From: JAPPFW01 sp965200835
GTDB taxonomy: Bacteria; Actinomycetota; Acidimicrobiia; Spongiisociales; Spongiisociaceae
Length of the DNA stretch: 64,000 nucleotides
NCBI GenBank assembly: GCA_965200835.1
Contig: OZ241390.1
Coordinates: 682,001 to 746,000, forward strand
Direction of reading: 5' to 3'
The notes beneath the pieces were generated by a model, which was given only the letters and a program-made list of their open reading frames with translations, ran no database searches and was not told the origin of the DNA. Position numbers and translations under genes: made by a program. Below, one piece after another: positions 1 through 9,774 of the stretch (positions within the stretch are counted from its first letter, which is position 1; each line of letters starts with the position of its first letter).

Positions 1-1014
1 GACCACCAGAGTCGCGGCCACTAGCAGAACCAGCAACATGTTGCCTATCAGGTCGCTTATACCGAAGTCGACGCCGGCCTCACGAAGGAGACCAGCCGAA
101 TAGAACCACCCAGAAGGTGGTAATCCTGTCAGCAAGCGTTCGCCGGTGAACGAAAGTAACTCTCCGATAGGAAGGACTTGAATATCGGAGTCTGGGTAGC
201 AAGGTAGTCGACGGCAGCGGCTCGCTATCATTATCCGTATCGGTACGAATAGGACACAGAAGCCAAGGACAAAATATGCCCACCTACGTAACGCTGCAAC
301 TTGTAGCATCGCACGAAGCCGTGAGCAAGCGGTGACATGGCGAGCCATCACAAATGCCCCCGTGATCACTGGCGCTAGGAAGGTAAGGTCATAGGTGCCG
401 GCCGCTACAATACCCAACACGACCATCAGAGGTGGCTCGTGCCAAGCTAACGGTCTAGTCAGCATATCCTTATCGCGTGCAATCAACAGAGATATCAACA
501 CTACCCCGACGGTGGAGCCGAGCACGAGGACCGAGTAACTGATCATTGGGCTGTCGAGGTCGGCTGCAACAAGAGCTGTCGCCAGGATCATCGGATACAA
601 GACGGTGGCCGGATGAGATATAACGGATCCGGATCCGGATCCGTCGGAACGCAGCAGGGCGAGAGCCACCAGTGTACATGAGATAGCGAGCACAGCGACC
701 AGCGTTAGGCGTATCACACCGAATGACACTTGGGGGGCGAGACCTGTCGCCTCCGCAGCATCAAATATGAAACCCCTCACTAAAGTCTCCAGTATCCGGC
801 CCAACAAGCGGAAGTTACCTCGATCGATAAAGAAGTCGACTGTATCCCAAGCAAAGGTAGTGGCGTCGATCGGATCGGAGCCAACACGGGCTGCCTTATA
901 GACGCGCCGTCGATCGTCGCCGAGCAGCGAATAACCGGCGAGCGGAGCCGTGACGATCAATGCCGGTGCAGCCACACGCCACCAACCCCTTACGCCTCCT
1001 GCCTCTGCTTTCAC
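1..1014 (-). CDS. Polytopic membrane protein, C-terminus beyond window edge
   Basis: The minus strand is open from a GTG at 1014 to the first base of the window, so at least 338 residues are present and the end is missing. The translation is hydrophobic: a basic N-terminus, a membrane segment at about residues 13-30, and several more between about 115 and 340, with long extracytoplasmic stretches such as the one around residues 30-100. This pattern resembles the large GT-C-like membrane proteins of polysaccharide loci, but I see no diagnostic motif and the family is not recognised. The start is uncertain because no Shine-Dalgarno is visible; GTG at 1041 and 1050 are in frame and equally possible. 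GGATCC occurs three times in tandem near 625-642 (Gly-Ser repeat). Base composition is lower in GC than the downstream glycosyltransferases, which may mean transfer. Confidence 0.6.
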   Translation of the reverse strand, partial: MKAEAGGVRGWWRVAAPALIVTAPLAGYSLLGDDRRRVYKAARVGSDPIDATTFAWDTVDFFIDRGNFRLLGRILETLVRGFIFDAAEATGLAPQVSFGVIRLTLVAVLAISCTLVALALLRSDGSGSGSVISHPATVLYPMILATALVAADLDSPMISYSVLVLGSTVGVVLISLLIARDKDMLTRPLAWHEPPLMVVLGIVAAGTYDLTFLAPVITGAFVMARHVTACSRLRAMLQVAALRRWAYFVLGFCVLFVPIRIMIASRCRRLPCYPDSDIQVLPIGELLSFTGERLLTGLPPSGWFYSAGLLREAGVDFGISDLIGNMLLVLLVAATLVV

Positions 1015-1497
1015 AGGACAGTGATCAGGATGTTTAGCCACGTGAACCACAAGGATCTGGACCAACGTTGTCGAGCGAGCCGGGAGACGTTGGCTGCGGG
1101 AACCGGGGACACAGCAACATTGTTGCCCGGGTTGTAATGACTTGAGCTTGTTTGATCTCGCCAAGCGAGTCGTGTGATTCAGCGAACGGGTTGGTCAGGA
1201 AAGTCCCCATGATCGCTGGATTCTAGCAACGACTCAAGTATTCCCGAAGAGGGGTGACAGAAAGGGTGCGAGGAATGAGAGAGTCATACCGGCAGAGATG
1301 GTTTGTCCGGTGCGGGCGGGTCGCGGCCCGTGTGAGCTGAGCCGGCAGTTCCGAGCCGACGTTCCCGCGTCCATGCCGAACTGAGGTCCATGAAGCCCGG
1401 CACCACTATCCTTCTGATGCATCTATAGTTGAGTTCGGTCGTTACCGGTTGCTCGAGGGCGAGGGGGTGCAGCGCCCATGACAGGCACCGAGTTTCG
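1015..1497. other. Intergenic region between divergent genes
   Basis: About 480 bases separate the minus-strand membrane gene from the plus-strand glycosyltransferase. The region presumably holds divergent promoters, but I see no convincing -35/-10 pair, repeat or RNA gene. An upstream extension of the glycosyltransferase frame is open from 1429, but it has unlikely composition. Confidence 0.4.
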
Positions 1498-4400
1498 ATG
1501 AGTGGTTCTGGGGGGATGGGTCGGGGTAGCTATGGGGTTCCGGCTGCTCAGGTGTGTGGGAATGGTTGGAGGTCGCTTGGAGTAGCTGGACTCGATTCGT
1601 TCATGCCTTTGCATTCGGTGACCGTGGTTGTCCCTTATTACGAGCGTCCGGGCAGGCTGATGTTGACTCTGGCTGGGTTGGAGCGTCAGAGCTATCCGAG
1701 GGAGCTGTTCGAGGTGGTGGTGGTGGACGACGGGTCCGATCCCCCACTCGTGCGGCCGGTTACTTCGTTGGATCTGCGGGTGGAGTATCAGGAGGATCTC
1801 GGCTTCGGAGCAGGGCGGGCGCGCAATACGGGTGCTCGTGCTGCGCGGGGTGACATTCTTGTCTTCTTGGATTGTGACATGATTCCCGAGGATGGATGGT
1901 TAGCTGCCCACGCCCGCTGGCATCATGTCGCCAGCGATGTCGTGACCGTAGGTTTCCGCTTTCATGTGGATCCCGAGGGCGTGGACGGGTCGGATGTTCT
2001 GGGACGATCGGGCACTCTTGAGGAGTTGTTCGAGGGTCGCGAGGTCACACGTCCTGAGTGGATTGAGACTATTTTGACCCGGACCCGAGACCTCACCTCC
2101 GATGACGACGATCTCTTCCGGGTACTAACGAGCGGGAACTTCGGGATCTCTCGTGGTTTCTTCGAAACCGTCGGGGGATTCGACGAGACCTTCACCCAAT
2201 GGGGCGGCGAGGACCGGGAGTTCGCTTACCGGGCCTATACCTTGGGGGGAGTGCTGGTGCCGGAACGCCAGGCCCTCTGCTGGCATCAAGGCCCGGGCGC
2301 CACCCTCACCGATGAGGAACGGCACAGTCTCGAACTACAGATCGCCAAGATGTCCCAGCTGGTGGCCCACCCCTTCTACCGGCACAACTCGCCCGGCCGT
2401 ACCTTCACAGTGCCCCGGCACGTAGTGACACTTAGGCCGGCCACTGCCCCCGCCGAGATGATCCGCTCCAACATCGAGGAATTGCTCGCCAGCAAGACCG
2501 GTGACCTGGCGGTATGGATCGAAGACACTGCCCAAGACGATAACTTCGAGTGGCTCCGCCGTCTCTTCCAACCCGACCCCCGCGTTTTCTTCGGACCTCC
2601 CGCAGGAGCAATCCAACACTTCCCCCTTACGCCCTTCCACATCACCATGGAGTGCGGGACACCCTATGACGAATGGTTGATCGGCCGGCTACGCACCGGA
2701 CTCGGAAAGGCCGCCTCAGCAACAGCCCACTTCCCGGAAGGACCCCCCATCACCATCGTCCGGTCGTGGGCATTGCACCGCGCCGGGCGAACCGGCCTCC
2801 CTCTCTCCGAAGTCGGGGAGGCGGCGGAGTTCACCACCGGTAACCAGGTCCCCGAGCAGTTCGACCGCCTGGAAACCATGATCTCAGCCGAACTCGGATC
2901 GCTCGAGTCCCGGTTGGTCAAGTCCATTGAGTCCCGGTTGACAGAGATCAACCGATCCACCAACCGCAGATTCGATCACATCGAGAATCGCTCGACCAAG
3001 TTGGAGCGACGGATCGAAAACCAAGCCCACCGGCGGTTCACCAAGCTGGAGCACTCCATCCGCAAGACCCAGAGCCTGATCGAAGAGAGTCTCGGCCATC
3101 GGATCCGCCGAGCCCGCCGATGGGCATGGCGGACCCTGCGCCTGATCCTCAAAGAGGCAGCGTCGGTGCGAAGCATCGCCGACGCCCGACGATTCGCACG
3201 CTGGTTCGCCGGCGCCGCCCGCAACCGAATAGGAAGGCCGGGCCCGCCCCCGGCCGCACCAGCTGCTTCCTTGCCTCCCCGGCCGGCTCCGGCTGATCCG
3301 AAGCGCGCCGGCTACTCGCTGGGGGCGGACATCGTTGCCCTCGGATCTCGGGCGGAGTCCGTGTTCGCAGCGTCGGACCGGGTACGTAACTCGCTCGTCG
3401 GGGACGTCGGTCATGCCGGGTTCCCCTTCATCGGGGGTCGCCACGCCGACTTGGTGATCGTGGATTCGGCCGGAGTGCTCACCGACTCGGCGGACGAGGT
3501 GCCAGCGTCCGCTCGCGTGCTCGAGCTGTCCGGAGCGCCGGCCATGCTAGCGGTGCCCGCCTTCGATCCCGAACAGATCAACCCGATCGGCTGGACACCG
3601 GACCACACCGGCGAGGTCGTGTCCCTGGGACCGCTTGCCGACCTCCCCGAAGGCACATCCGCCATCCGAGCCGCCGACCCCGATCAGCCCATCGCGCTAC
3701 GTAGCTACCAGCAGGTGGAGGACGTGGCCGCCTACCACCGCAACCCGGTCGAGCGAGCAGGACTGCTAGCCAGGTTGGCGGCGTCGGGGGTCTTGGTACA
3801 GCTTGCCGACCGAGATCGGGAACTGGAGCGGCACCTCGGTGGAGATCTCTACCGGCTGATGGCCGGCACCGCTGCCCTCGCACAGGATCGGCACTCCCGG
3901 GAGTCGGCTGGCATCGCAATGCGGCGAGAAGCTCTCCGCCTCCACTCGTTACGCAGCCGCGCCCGCCAGGCCCTCTCCGAGGGAGGGGTGGACATGGGCG
4001 GCCTTCCCCAGGTGTCGATCCTGCTGGCCACCCGCCGGCCCGACCGGCTTATCGAGGCGGTCGAGACAGTGGGACGCCAGAGCTATCCCCAACTAGAGCT
4101 AGTGATGGCCCTGCACGGCGACGGGTTCGAGGATCGAGTGATAGCTGCCGCCCACGAACGCCTCGACCATCCGGTGGTGACAGTCCGGGTCGGTGCCGAC
4201 CAACCACTCGGAGGAGTCCTCCATGCGGCTGCCCTCGCCTCCGGTGGAGCGTTGCTGGCCAAGATGGACGACGATGACGAATACGGCTACGAGCACATCT
4301 GGGATCTGGTCCTGGCCCGCGAGTACTCCCGGGCGGAGCTGGTCGCCAAAGCATCGGAGTACGTCCACCTCTCCGGGCTCGGTAAGACCGTCCGCTTGAA

Positions 4401-4770
4401 GGGCCGCCAGGGGGAGCGCTACATCGACAAGCGGTCCGTGTCGGGTGGTGTAGTGATGATCTCCCGCCACGACCTCGACTACGCGGGCGGGTGGAGGCGC
4501 GTCCCTCGCCAGGTCGACCTAGCGCTGGCCGACGACGTGCTGCGTTCGGGGGGCCGGATCTATTGGACTCACGGTTCCGGCTACGTACGCATCCGCCATG
4601 GCGGGCAACACACCTGGAAGATGGACGAAGCCTTCTTCCAGGACCGGGCCGCCGATGTCCGCGAGGGTCTGGATCTGGATTTTGCCGGGGTCCGGCCGCA
4701 TCCGGTCATGACCGCCAACGGGAGAACCGAGCCGGCCCGGACTAGCAACGCCGAGCAGCCCGGCCGATGA
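1498..4770 (+). CDS. Giant two-domain GT2 glycosyltransferase with coiled coil
   Basis: Likely cytoplasmic or membrane-associated glycosyltransferase of surface polysaccharide synthesis. An N-terminal GT-A domain of family 2 begins at VTVVVPYYER and carries VVVDDGSD, the metal-binding FLDCDM and the acceptor-side WGGEDREF. A central region, roughly residues 450-535, is rich in charged heptads (repeated SLESRL, KLERRIENQ) and should form a coiled coil. A second GT-A-like domain near the C-terminus starts at VSILLATRRP and has KMDDDDEY. The frame is open from ATG 1429, but similarity to the next gene begins only around VPAAQVCGNGWRSL, so I chose the internal ATG at 1498; ATG 1516 and 1603 are alternatives. 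It lies 4 bases upstream of its paralogue, so the two are probably co-translated. Its sugar and acceptor cannot be read from sequence. Confidence 0.85.
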   Translation: MSGSGGMGRGSYGVPAAQVCGNGWRSLGVAGLDSFMPLHSVTVVVPYYERPGRLMLTLAGLERQSYPRELFEVVVVDDGSDPPLVRPVTSLDLRVEYQEDLGFGAGRARNTGARAARGDILVFLDCDMIPEDGWLAAHARWHHVASDVVTVGFRFHVDPEGVDGSDVLGRSGTLEELFEGREVTRPEWIETILTRTRDLTSDDDDLFRVLTSGNFGISRGFFETVGGFDETFTQWGGEDREFAYRAYTLGGVLVPERQALCWHQGPGATLTDEERHSLELQIAKMSQLVAHPFYRHNSPGRTFTVPRHVVTLRPATAPAEMIRSNIEELLASKTGDLAVWIEDTAQDDNFEWLRRLFQPDPRVFFGPPAGAIQHFPLTPFHITMECGTPYDEWLIGRLRTGLGKAASATAHFPEGPPITIVRSWALHRAGRTGLPLSEVGEAAEFTTGNQVPEQFDRLETMISAELGSLESRLVKSIESRLTEINRSTNRRFDHIENRSTKLERRIENQAHRRFTKLEHSIRKTQSLIEESLGHRIRRARRWAWRTLRLILKEAASVRSIADARRFARWFAGAARNRIGRPGPPPAAPAASLPPRPAPADPKRAGYSLGADIVALGSRAESVFAASDRVRNSLVGDVGHAGFPFIGGRHADLVIVDSAGVLTDSADEVPASARVLELSGAPAMLAVPAFDPEQINPIGWTPDHTGEVVSLGPLADLPEGTSAIRAADPDQPIALRSYQQVEDVAAYHRNPVERAGLLARLAASGVLVQLADRDRELERHLGGDLYRLMAGTAALAQDRHSRESAGIAMRREALRLHSLRSRARQALSEGGVDMGGLPQVSILLATRRPDRLIEAVETVGRQSYPQLELVMALHGDGFEDRVIAAAHERLDHPVVTVRVGADQPLGGVLHAAALASGGALLAKMDDDDEYGYEHIWDLVLAREYSRAELVAKASEYVHLSGLGKTVRLKGRQGERYIDKRSVSGGVVMISRHDLDYAGGWRRVPRQVDLALADDVLRSGGRIYWTHGSGYVRIRHGGQHTWKMDEAFFQDRAADVREGLDLDFAGVRPHPVMTANGRTEPARTSNAEQPGR

Positions 4771-4774
4771 TCCG

Positions 4775-7678
4775 ATGAAGATCCCCCTTCCCCCGCCGGC
4801 GGCCGTGCGGGCTAACCAGTGGCGCTCGTTGAACCCGCCCCCGGTTGAGAGCTTCCGGCCCAAGATCCCCATCACGGTGGTCATCCCCTATTACGAGCGG
4901 CGGGAGGCTCTCGACCTCACCCTGGCCGCTCTGGAGAGGCAGACCTATCCGAACCAGCTCTTCGAAGTGGTGGTCGTGGACGATGGATCGCCCTCCCCAC
5001 TACCGCCACTGCGGTCGAACTCCATGAGGATCCGCGTGTTCCACCAGGAAGATCGGGGGTTCGGGCTGTCACGGGCTCGTAACCTCGGTGCTCGCCAGGC
5101 CGATCATCCGGTGCTCGCCTTCCTGGACAGTGACATGCTCCCGGAAGCGGACTGGCTGGTGGCTCACGCCCGCTGGCATCACGTCGCCTCCGACCTGCTG
5201 ACCCTGGGCTTTCGCACCCACGTGAGCGTGGCCGGCATAACCGCCTCCACGATCCGGGATAGAGAGGGAACCCTGGGCGACCTGTTCCACGGAAGGAGTT
5301 CCGAGCGACCCGAATGGATCGAGATGCACATGGCCCGGACCGACGATCTCACCTCCCATGACGATGACATCTTCCGGGTGGTCACCTGCGGCAATTTCGG
5401 GATCAGCCGGGAGCTCTTCCAGCAAGTCGGAGGCTTCGACGAGTCCTTCGATCGGTGGGGTATGGAGGACACCGAGTTCGGATACCGGGCCTACGCGCGG
5501 GGGGCGCCCCTGGTACCGGTACGGGATGCCTTCTGCTGGCACCAGGGTGGCCGAGGATCTCCGGATCCGACCCGGAGGGAGAGCCTCCGTCTGCAGCGGG
5601 CCAAAGTCGCTCACCTCATCCCCCACCCCGACTTCCGCCACCCCGCCCCCGGTCGAAGCTACTCAGTACCGCAGTGCGTGGTCACGGTCGAGCCGCACGA
5701 CCAGCACCCCGAGACCATTCTCAAGACTGTCGAGGAGCTGCTGGCCGGCACTATGGATGACCTGGTCGTGTGGGTGGGTGACCGGCCGGGCGATCCCGGC
5801 TACGAGTGGCTCCGGCTGGGTCTGGAGCCGGATCCGCGGGTGTTCATCGGCCCCATAGAAGGAGCGGTCGAGCGCTTCCCGCACTCCCCGTTCCTCATGA
5901 CCTTGCCGGCTGGGCTGGCCTGCGACCTGTCGATGGTGGATCGATTGCTGGCCGGGATCGGTCCTTCAGCAGCCGGGCGGGCCGGGTTGCCCGGCGGGAC
6001 GGAGCTGACCGTCTGCCGTCGCTGGGCCTGGCATCGGTCGCAGCGGGCGGGCTTGTCACTGGCTGACGTGGGTGAGGTGGTCAGCCTCGACCTAGAGGGC
6101 GGCAACTTCCGCCGACCCGCCCGGACCGGGCACCGGAAGCGGAAACAGTCGTGGTTCCTCTCTAAAGCTACCCGCGTGCTTCGCCAGATGTTGCGGGTGC
6201 GCAACCCGCGCCAGGCCAGGGCGTTTCTCCGCTGGATTGCCAAGGCGCTGCGGTCGAAGCTGGTCAATGCCCCTCACCGGATCCGTCACCGAGCGGTGTC
6301 GCCGGATGAATTCGGGGGGCTGCAACCGGCCCAGTACCCGCTCGGGGCCGAGATAGCCGTCTCCGGGCACCGGGCATCGGCCGTATTCGGGCAGTCAGGC
6401 CGGATCCACCCCGTCACGGCCAACGGGTATCACGATGTCGTGCTGGCGGACAATCCGGAGTCATTACCCGAAGCGCAAAGAAGGGTGCCCGTGGTCAGCC
6501 TCTCGGAGGCGGCGCCCTGCCTGGCCGTACCCGCCTTCGATCCCGAGCAGGTAAACCCTCAGAACTGGGTCAGGCATGCCGGAGGCCGGGTGGGGGCGCT
6601 GGGCGAGGGTGGAGCACTCGGAGCTACCAGGATCGACCGAGTGGTCGAGGCCACCGATCGCCAGTCACTGTCCGGATTGCACCATCTGGTGGACACGGGA
6701 GCTTTCCATCAGGATGTGATCCGGCGAGCAGCCACTCTGGCGGCTATCGCGGCCACCGGGGTGCTGGCCCACCTGCATGACTCCAATCCCCGGCTCGAGC
6801 AGTACCTTGGTAAAGAACTCCACCTCCTGATGCAGGACGAGCGGATCGCCGGGGCAGATCGGGGACTCCGGGAACGCCTTAGTGTCAGGATGCGGCGTGC
6901 CGCTCTGCGCACCCACTCGCTACGGGCAAGGGCCCGCCAGGTGGCTGCTCAGGCAGGGCTCGAGAACCACGCGGGCCTTCCGGAAGTGTCGATCATCCTG
7001 CCCACACGGCGTCCTGCCCTGGTCCAGCGCTCGCTGTCGACGGTGGCCGCCCAAACCTACCCCCGCCTCGAGCTGGTGTTCGCCCTGCACGGCGACGGCT
7101 TCCCCGCCGAGATCGACACTTCCTACCTCCCCTTCCCCGTCCAGGTGCTGAGCGTCCCGTCCGGGACAGTCTTCGGCAACCTGCTCAACCAAGCCACCGA
7201 AGCGGCCGGCGGAGCGCTGATCACCAAGATGGACGACGACGACCACTACGACACAGACCATGTCTGGGATCTGGTACTGGCCCGCGAGCATTCCCGAGCG
7301 GAGCTGGTAGCCAAGGCCGCCGAGTTCGTATACCTGCAAGGTTCCGACCTCACCCTCCATCGTTGCGCCGGGGAGGGGGAGCGCTACACCACCAGCTTCA
7401 CGATCGCCGGAGGGGCCATGTTGATCCCCCGCCACGTACTGCTTGAGGCCGGGGGTTGGCGAAAGATACCGGCCGGGGTGGACCAGGCGCTTGCAAAGGA
7501 CGTGTCGCACATCGGCGGACGCGTCTACCGGACTCACGGCCACGGCTACCTCTTGGTCCGTCATGGGGAAGGCCACACCTGGGAGGCCTCCGACTCCTAC
7601 TTCACCGGCCAGGCCACCGCCACCCGGCGCGGTTGCGAACTCAGCTTTGCCGGTATAGAGACGCCCGTCCCCCGTTGA
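4775..7678 (+). CDS. Giant two-domain GT2 glycosyltransferase, tandem paralogue
   Basis: This 967-residue protein is a clear paralogue of the preceding gene. The N-terminal GT2 domain (ITVVIPYYER, VVVVDDGS, FLDSDM, WGMEDTEFGY) and the C-terminal GT-A-like domain (VSIILPTRRP, KMDDDDHY, WDLVLAREHSRAELVAKA) are shared in the same order. The central coiled coil of the first copy is absent and replaced by a short basic segment rich in Arg/Lys (about residues 450-510), which explains most of the length difference. The middle domain with PAFDPEQVNP is conserved in both copies and is not a family I recognise. The start ATG lies 4 bases after the previous stop, suggesting translational coupling. Both likely build or decorate one glycan; their different middles suggest different membrane attachment or partners (inference). 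Confidence 0.87.
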   Translation: MKIPLPPPAAVRANQWRSLNPPPVESFRPKIPITVVIPYYERREALDLTLAALERQTYPNQLFEVVVVDDGSPSPLPPLRSNSMRIRVFHQEDRGFGLSRARNLGARQADHPVLAFLDSDMLPEADWLVAHARWHHVASDLLTLGFRTHVSVAGITASTIRDREGTLGDLFHGRSSERPEWIEMHMARTDDLTSHDDDIFRVVTCGNFGISRELFQQVGGFDESFDRWGMEDTEFGYRAYARGAPLVPVRDAFCWHQGGRGSPDPTRRESLRLQRAKVAHLIPHPDFRHPAPGRSYSVPQCVVTVEPHDQHPETILKTVEELLAGTMDDLVVWVGDRPGDPGYEWLRLGLEPDPRVFIGPIEGAVERFPHSPFLMTLPAGLACDLSMVDRLLAGIGPSAAGRAGLPGGTELTVCRRWAWHRSQRAGLSLADVGEVVSLDLEGGNFRRPARTGHRKRKQSWFLSKATRVLRQMLRVRNPRQARAFLRWIAKALRSKLVNAPHRIRHRAVSPDEFGGLQPAQYPLGAEIAVSGHRASAVFGQSGRIHPVTANGYHDVVLADNPESLPEAQRRVPVVSLSEAAPCLAVPAFDPEQVNPQNWVRHAGGRVGALGEGGALGATRIDRVVEATDRQSLSGLHHLVDTGAFHQDVIRRAATLAAIAATGVLAHLHDSNPRLEQYLGKELHLLMQDERIAGADRGLRERLSVRMRRAALRTHSLRARARQVAAQAGLENHAGLPEVSIILPTRRPALVQRSLSTVAAQTYPRLELVFALHGDGFPAEIDTSYLPFPVQVLSVPSGTVFGNLLNQATEAAGGALITKMDDDDHYDTDHVWDLVLAREHSRAELVAKAAEFVYLQGSDLTLHRCAGEGERYTTSFTIAGGAMLIPRHVLLEAGGWRKIPAGVDQALAKDVSHIGGRVYRTHGHGYLLVRHGEGHTWEASDSYFTGQATATRRGCELSFAGIETPVPR

Positions 7679-7692
7679 ACTGCGCTTGACTT

Positions 7693-9069
7693 CTACCGGT
7701 CCAGCAGTGGGACGCCTTTGATTAGCAACAGTATCCGCCTCCCCGCCTTCAATACCGGATAGCCAAGCCGGGAAGCGAGAGGCGAGCCGAACATCAGCCG
7801 GTTTATCCTGCTGAAGCCTCCACTGGTCTCCGAAAGGAGTGCTAGCACATTGAGTGCATCGTGACCTATGTAGTGCTGTCCCTTGATCTTCAATACCATT
7901 CCATCATTCAGGTCATGTGGAAGGTTGCGAATCTCCTCCACGAGTGGACCACCCTCTCGGGCGTCAACCAGGGTCAGTTCCCTGACAGACTCCTTGATCC
8001 GAAGATATTGGGTGTAGTTCTTGCAGAGTGGGCACTCGCCATCGTAAACCAACCAAGCCTGATCTACCTGCCAGCGCTCGGTCGAGGAACGTAGGCGAGC
8101 CCTTGCACGAAAGGGTATCCCTATGATCGGTAAGGATTGAATCAGACCAGAGAGGGAAAACCGCGCCGGAGCCAGGGGGGAAAGCACTAGGAACAGACCT
8201 ATCATCATTATATTCACGGAAAACAAGATATTCATGAGCCAGGCACTACCGAGGTGGAACAAGAGAAAACTGATACCGAATGGACGATGTAGATGTGGCC
8301 TGAAGACTACCAAGAGAGCGAAGACCTCAATATAGAGAGTCACCCACAGCATTACTTGGATGAGATGCTCTTGCTGAGCGATGAACGGAAGTAGCGGTGC
8401 TACATCGTCGGTGTCTGCTAGGGCACGATTCAGCAGGATTCTTATCATACCGTCCGGTGACAACAGCTCAAGACGGGCATGCCAGATCTTCCACCAACCT
8501 GCCAGGGTATAAGAGAGAAGTATAGTGCTCTGCACTATACTTAAGGTGCCGAGACTTGACAGCACATCCTTACGAGTTAACTCGTCAGCTCTACCGCCTC
8601 TCCTAGGTAGGAAAAGAAGCGCGAAGCCTACATAGAGTAAGAGATATCTGCCATGGTTTATTGATCCATAGGAGTTACTCAAGGCAGTGTGAAACAACAC
8701 ATAGATGAAGACGCCCATCCGCCAGGGAAGAACCCTGGGAAAGGCCATAGCCAACAAGGCGATACTCAATCCCACAGCTGAAACAAAGAAGCTATCGGCT
8801 AACCAACCTGTTCCGATCAACCAATCTAAAAGGTCAATTGGCCAAAGTGGTGCGGTCGGAGGTCCTCCCTGGTAGGCTCTATCGAATGACAGAGTGGAGA
8901 CCATAGTGTAGGCAACGAACAAATAGTAAAAGCGGCTCAGGAGTATGACTTGAGCAGCTGCGCGACTTAGCTCCGCCGGTGTTCGCTGGTGACCAGGGTC
9001 AACATGAAGCACTGACTTGTAGATCAGCCGGAATAGCCTTGACAGGCTCCTAGTCATACCAGAGCCCAA
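7693..9069 (-). CDS. HTTM membrane domain fused to DCC thiol-disulfide oxidoreductase
   Basis: The first ~330 residues form a polytopic membrane domain with the HTTM look (relative of vitamin K-dependent gamma-carboxylase): about eight hydrophobic helices, WWKIWHARLELLSPDG, and a late cluster around FHLGSAWLMNILF. A soluble DCC/DUF393 domain follows, with the hallmark YDGECPLC at about residues 342-349 containing a CxxC-like pair, then LTLVDAREG and YIGHDALNVL. HTTM and DCC genes are commonly neighbours or fused; their biochemical reaction is still unclear, with redox chemistry at the membrane assumed from the cysteines. The gene and its upstream neighbour (9135-9638) are distinctly AT-richer than the flanking glycosyltransferases, pointing to horizontal acquisition. 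It is convergent with the glycosyltransferase ending at 7678, with 14 bases between. The start could be Met1 or Met5. Confidence 0.88.
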   Translation of the reverse strand: MGSGMTRSLSRLFRLIYKSVLHVDPGHQRTPAELSRAAAQVILLSRFYYLFVAYTMVSTLSFDRAYQGGPPTAPLWPIDLLDWLIGTGWLADSFFVSAVGLSIALLAMAFPRVLPWRMGVFIYVLFHTALSNSYGSINHGRYLLLYVGFALLFLPRRGGRADELTRKDVLSSLGTLSIVQSTILLSYTLAGWWKIWHARLELLSPDGMIRILLNRALADTDDVAPLLPFIAQQEHLIQVMLWVTLYIEVFALLVVFRPHLHRPFGISFLLFHLGSAWLMNILFSVNIMMIGLFLVLSPLAPARFSLSGLIQSLPIIGIPFRARARLRSSTERWQVDQAWLVYDGECPLCKNYTQYLRIKESVRELTLVDAREGGPLVEEIRNLPHDLNDGMVLKIKGQHYIGHDALNVLALLSETSGGFSRINRLMFGSPLASRLGYPVLKAGRRILLLIKGVPLLDR

Positions 9070-9134
9070 TTGCAGCCCACTTCACCATTAGCCAAAGTCC
9101 GGCACCAGGGTACTGCCATATTAGAATGCCAGGT

Positions 9135-9638
9135 TCACGTGATGCGTCCTACCTGAGTATTCCAACGCCCGATTACAGAGTGAATCCTAAAGAGATCTGT
9201 CTTACCCATCTCCTGGGCTGCTATGTGTTCTATATTGTCCTGTACGTCGTGCAAATCGATGCGCGCTTCAACAATACTGAACTCCATCTCGGTAGTACCC
9301 AAGGCTTTGTATAAGATCGGATAGATAATCTCTGTAACTCCTTGATCACAGTCGTTAACCACTTTACAAGCTCTAGCCACCGAATGCAGCGACTTCCAGT
9401 CCCGAATCTCAGTGCTGGGTATCGCGTAATATGAACGGTCCAGCTCATCTCCATCGATGGAGTGGACTATCAATCCATACTCGTAAGTATACCAGTCGGG
9501 GATATGTACGAAGAGGCTCCAGGTGAAGAAGGGAAATATCTCCCTATGCTCTCGTTCAATGACCGAATTCAATGGAATCATAGCAATGTACAGTCCAAGA
9601 AGAACCAGAGTAATGAGCTGATAGCGCTTTCTCATCAA
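9135..9638 (-). CDS. Small membrane-anchored partner protein of HTTM-DCC gene
   Basis: This 167-residue protein has one N-terminal membrane segment (residues ~6-24, LITLVLLGLYIAMIPL) followed by an extracytoplasmic part with EREHREIFPFFTWSLF near residues 28-43 and a Cys-containing loop (CKVVNDC) near residues 90-96. I recall proteins with a similar 'E-IFPF-WSLF' start beside HTTM genes, but cannot check this here. It is 65 bases upstream of the HTTM-DCC gene on the same strand and shares its low GC, so the two form a likely two-gene transcription unit. The two cysteines could be substrates of the DCC domain (inference). No catalytic motif is visible. Confidence 0.65.
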   Translation of the reverse strand: MMRKRYQLITLVLLGLYIAMIPLNSVIEREHREIFPFFTWSLFVHIPDWYTYEYGLIVHSIDGDELDRSYYAIPSTEIRDWKSLHSVARACKVVNDCDQGVTEIIYPILYKALGTTEMEFSIVEARIDLHDVQDNIEHIAAQEMGKTDLFRIHSVIGRWNTQVGRIT

Positions 9639-9774
9639 GGTGATACCCTATCCCGTGAGCTTCTTCGCGTTGCAAGGGCCGTCTTCGGGGGGCGGTTGAT
9701 CCGTCCGCTTCGGGCTTGCAGACAGTGTAGCTGCACGTCGGAAATAGAGCGGTAGTCGGTGATCCACGGGTTAT

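Noticed and set aside
625..642. Tandem GGATCC repeats
   Set aside because: Short Gly-Ser coding repeat inside the membrane protein; too small to call a regulatory or mobile feature.
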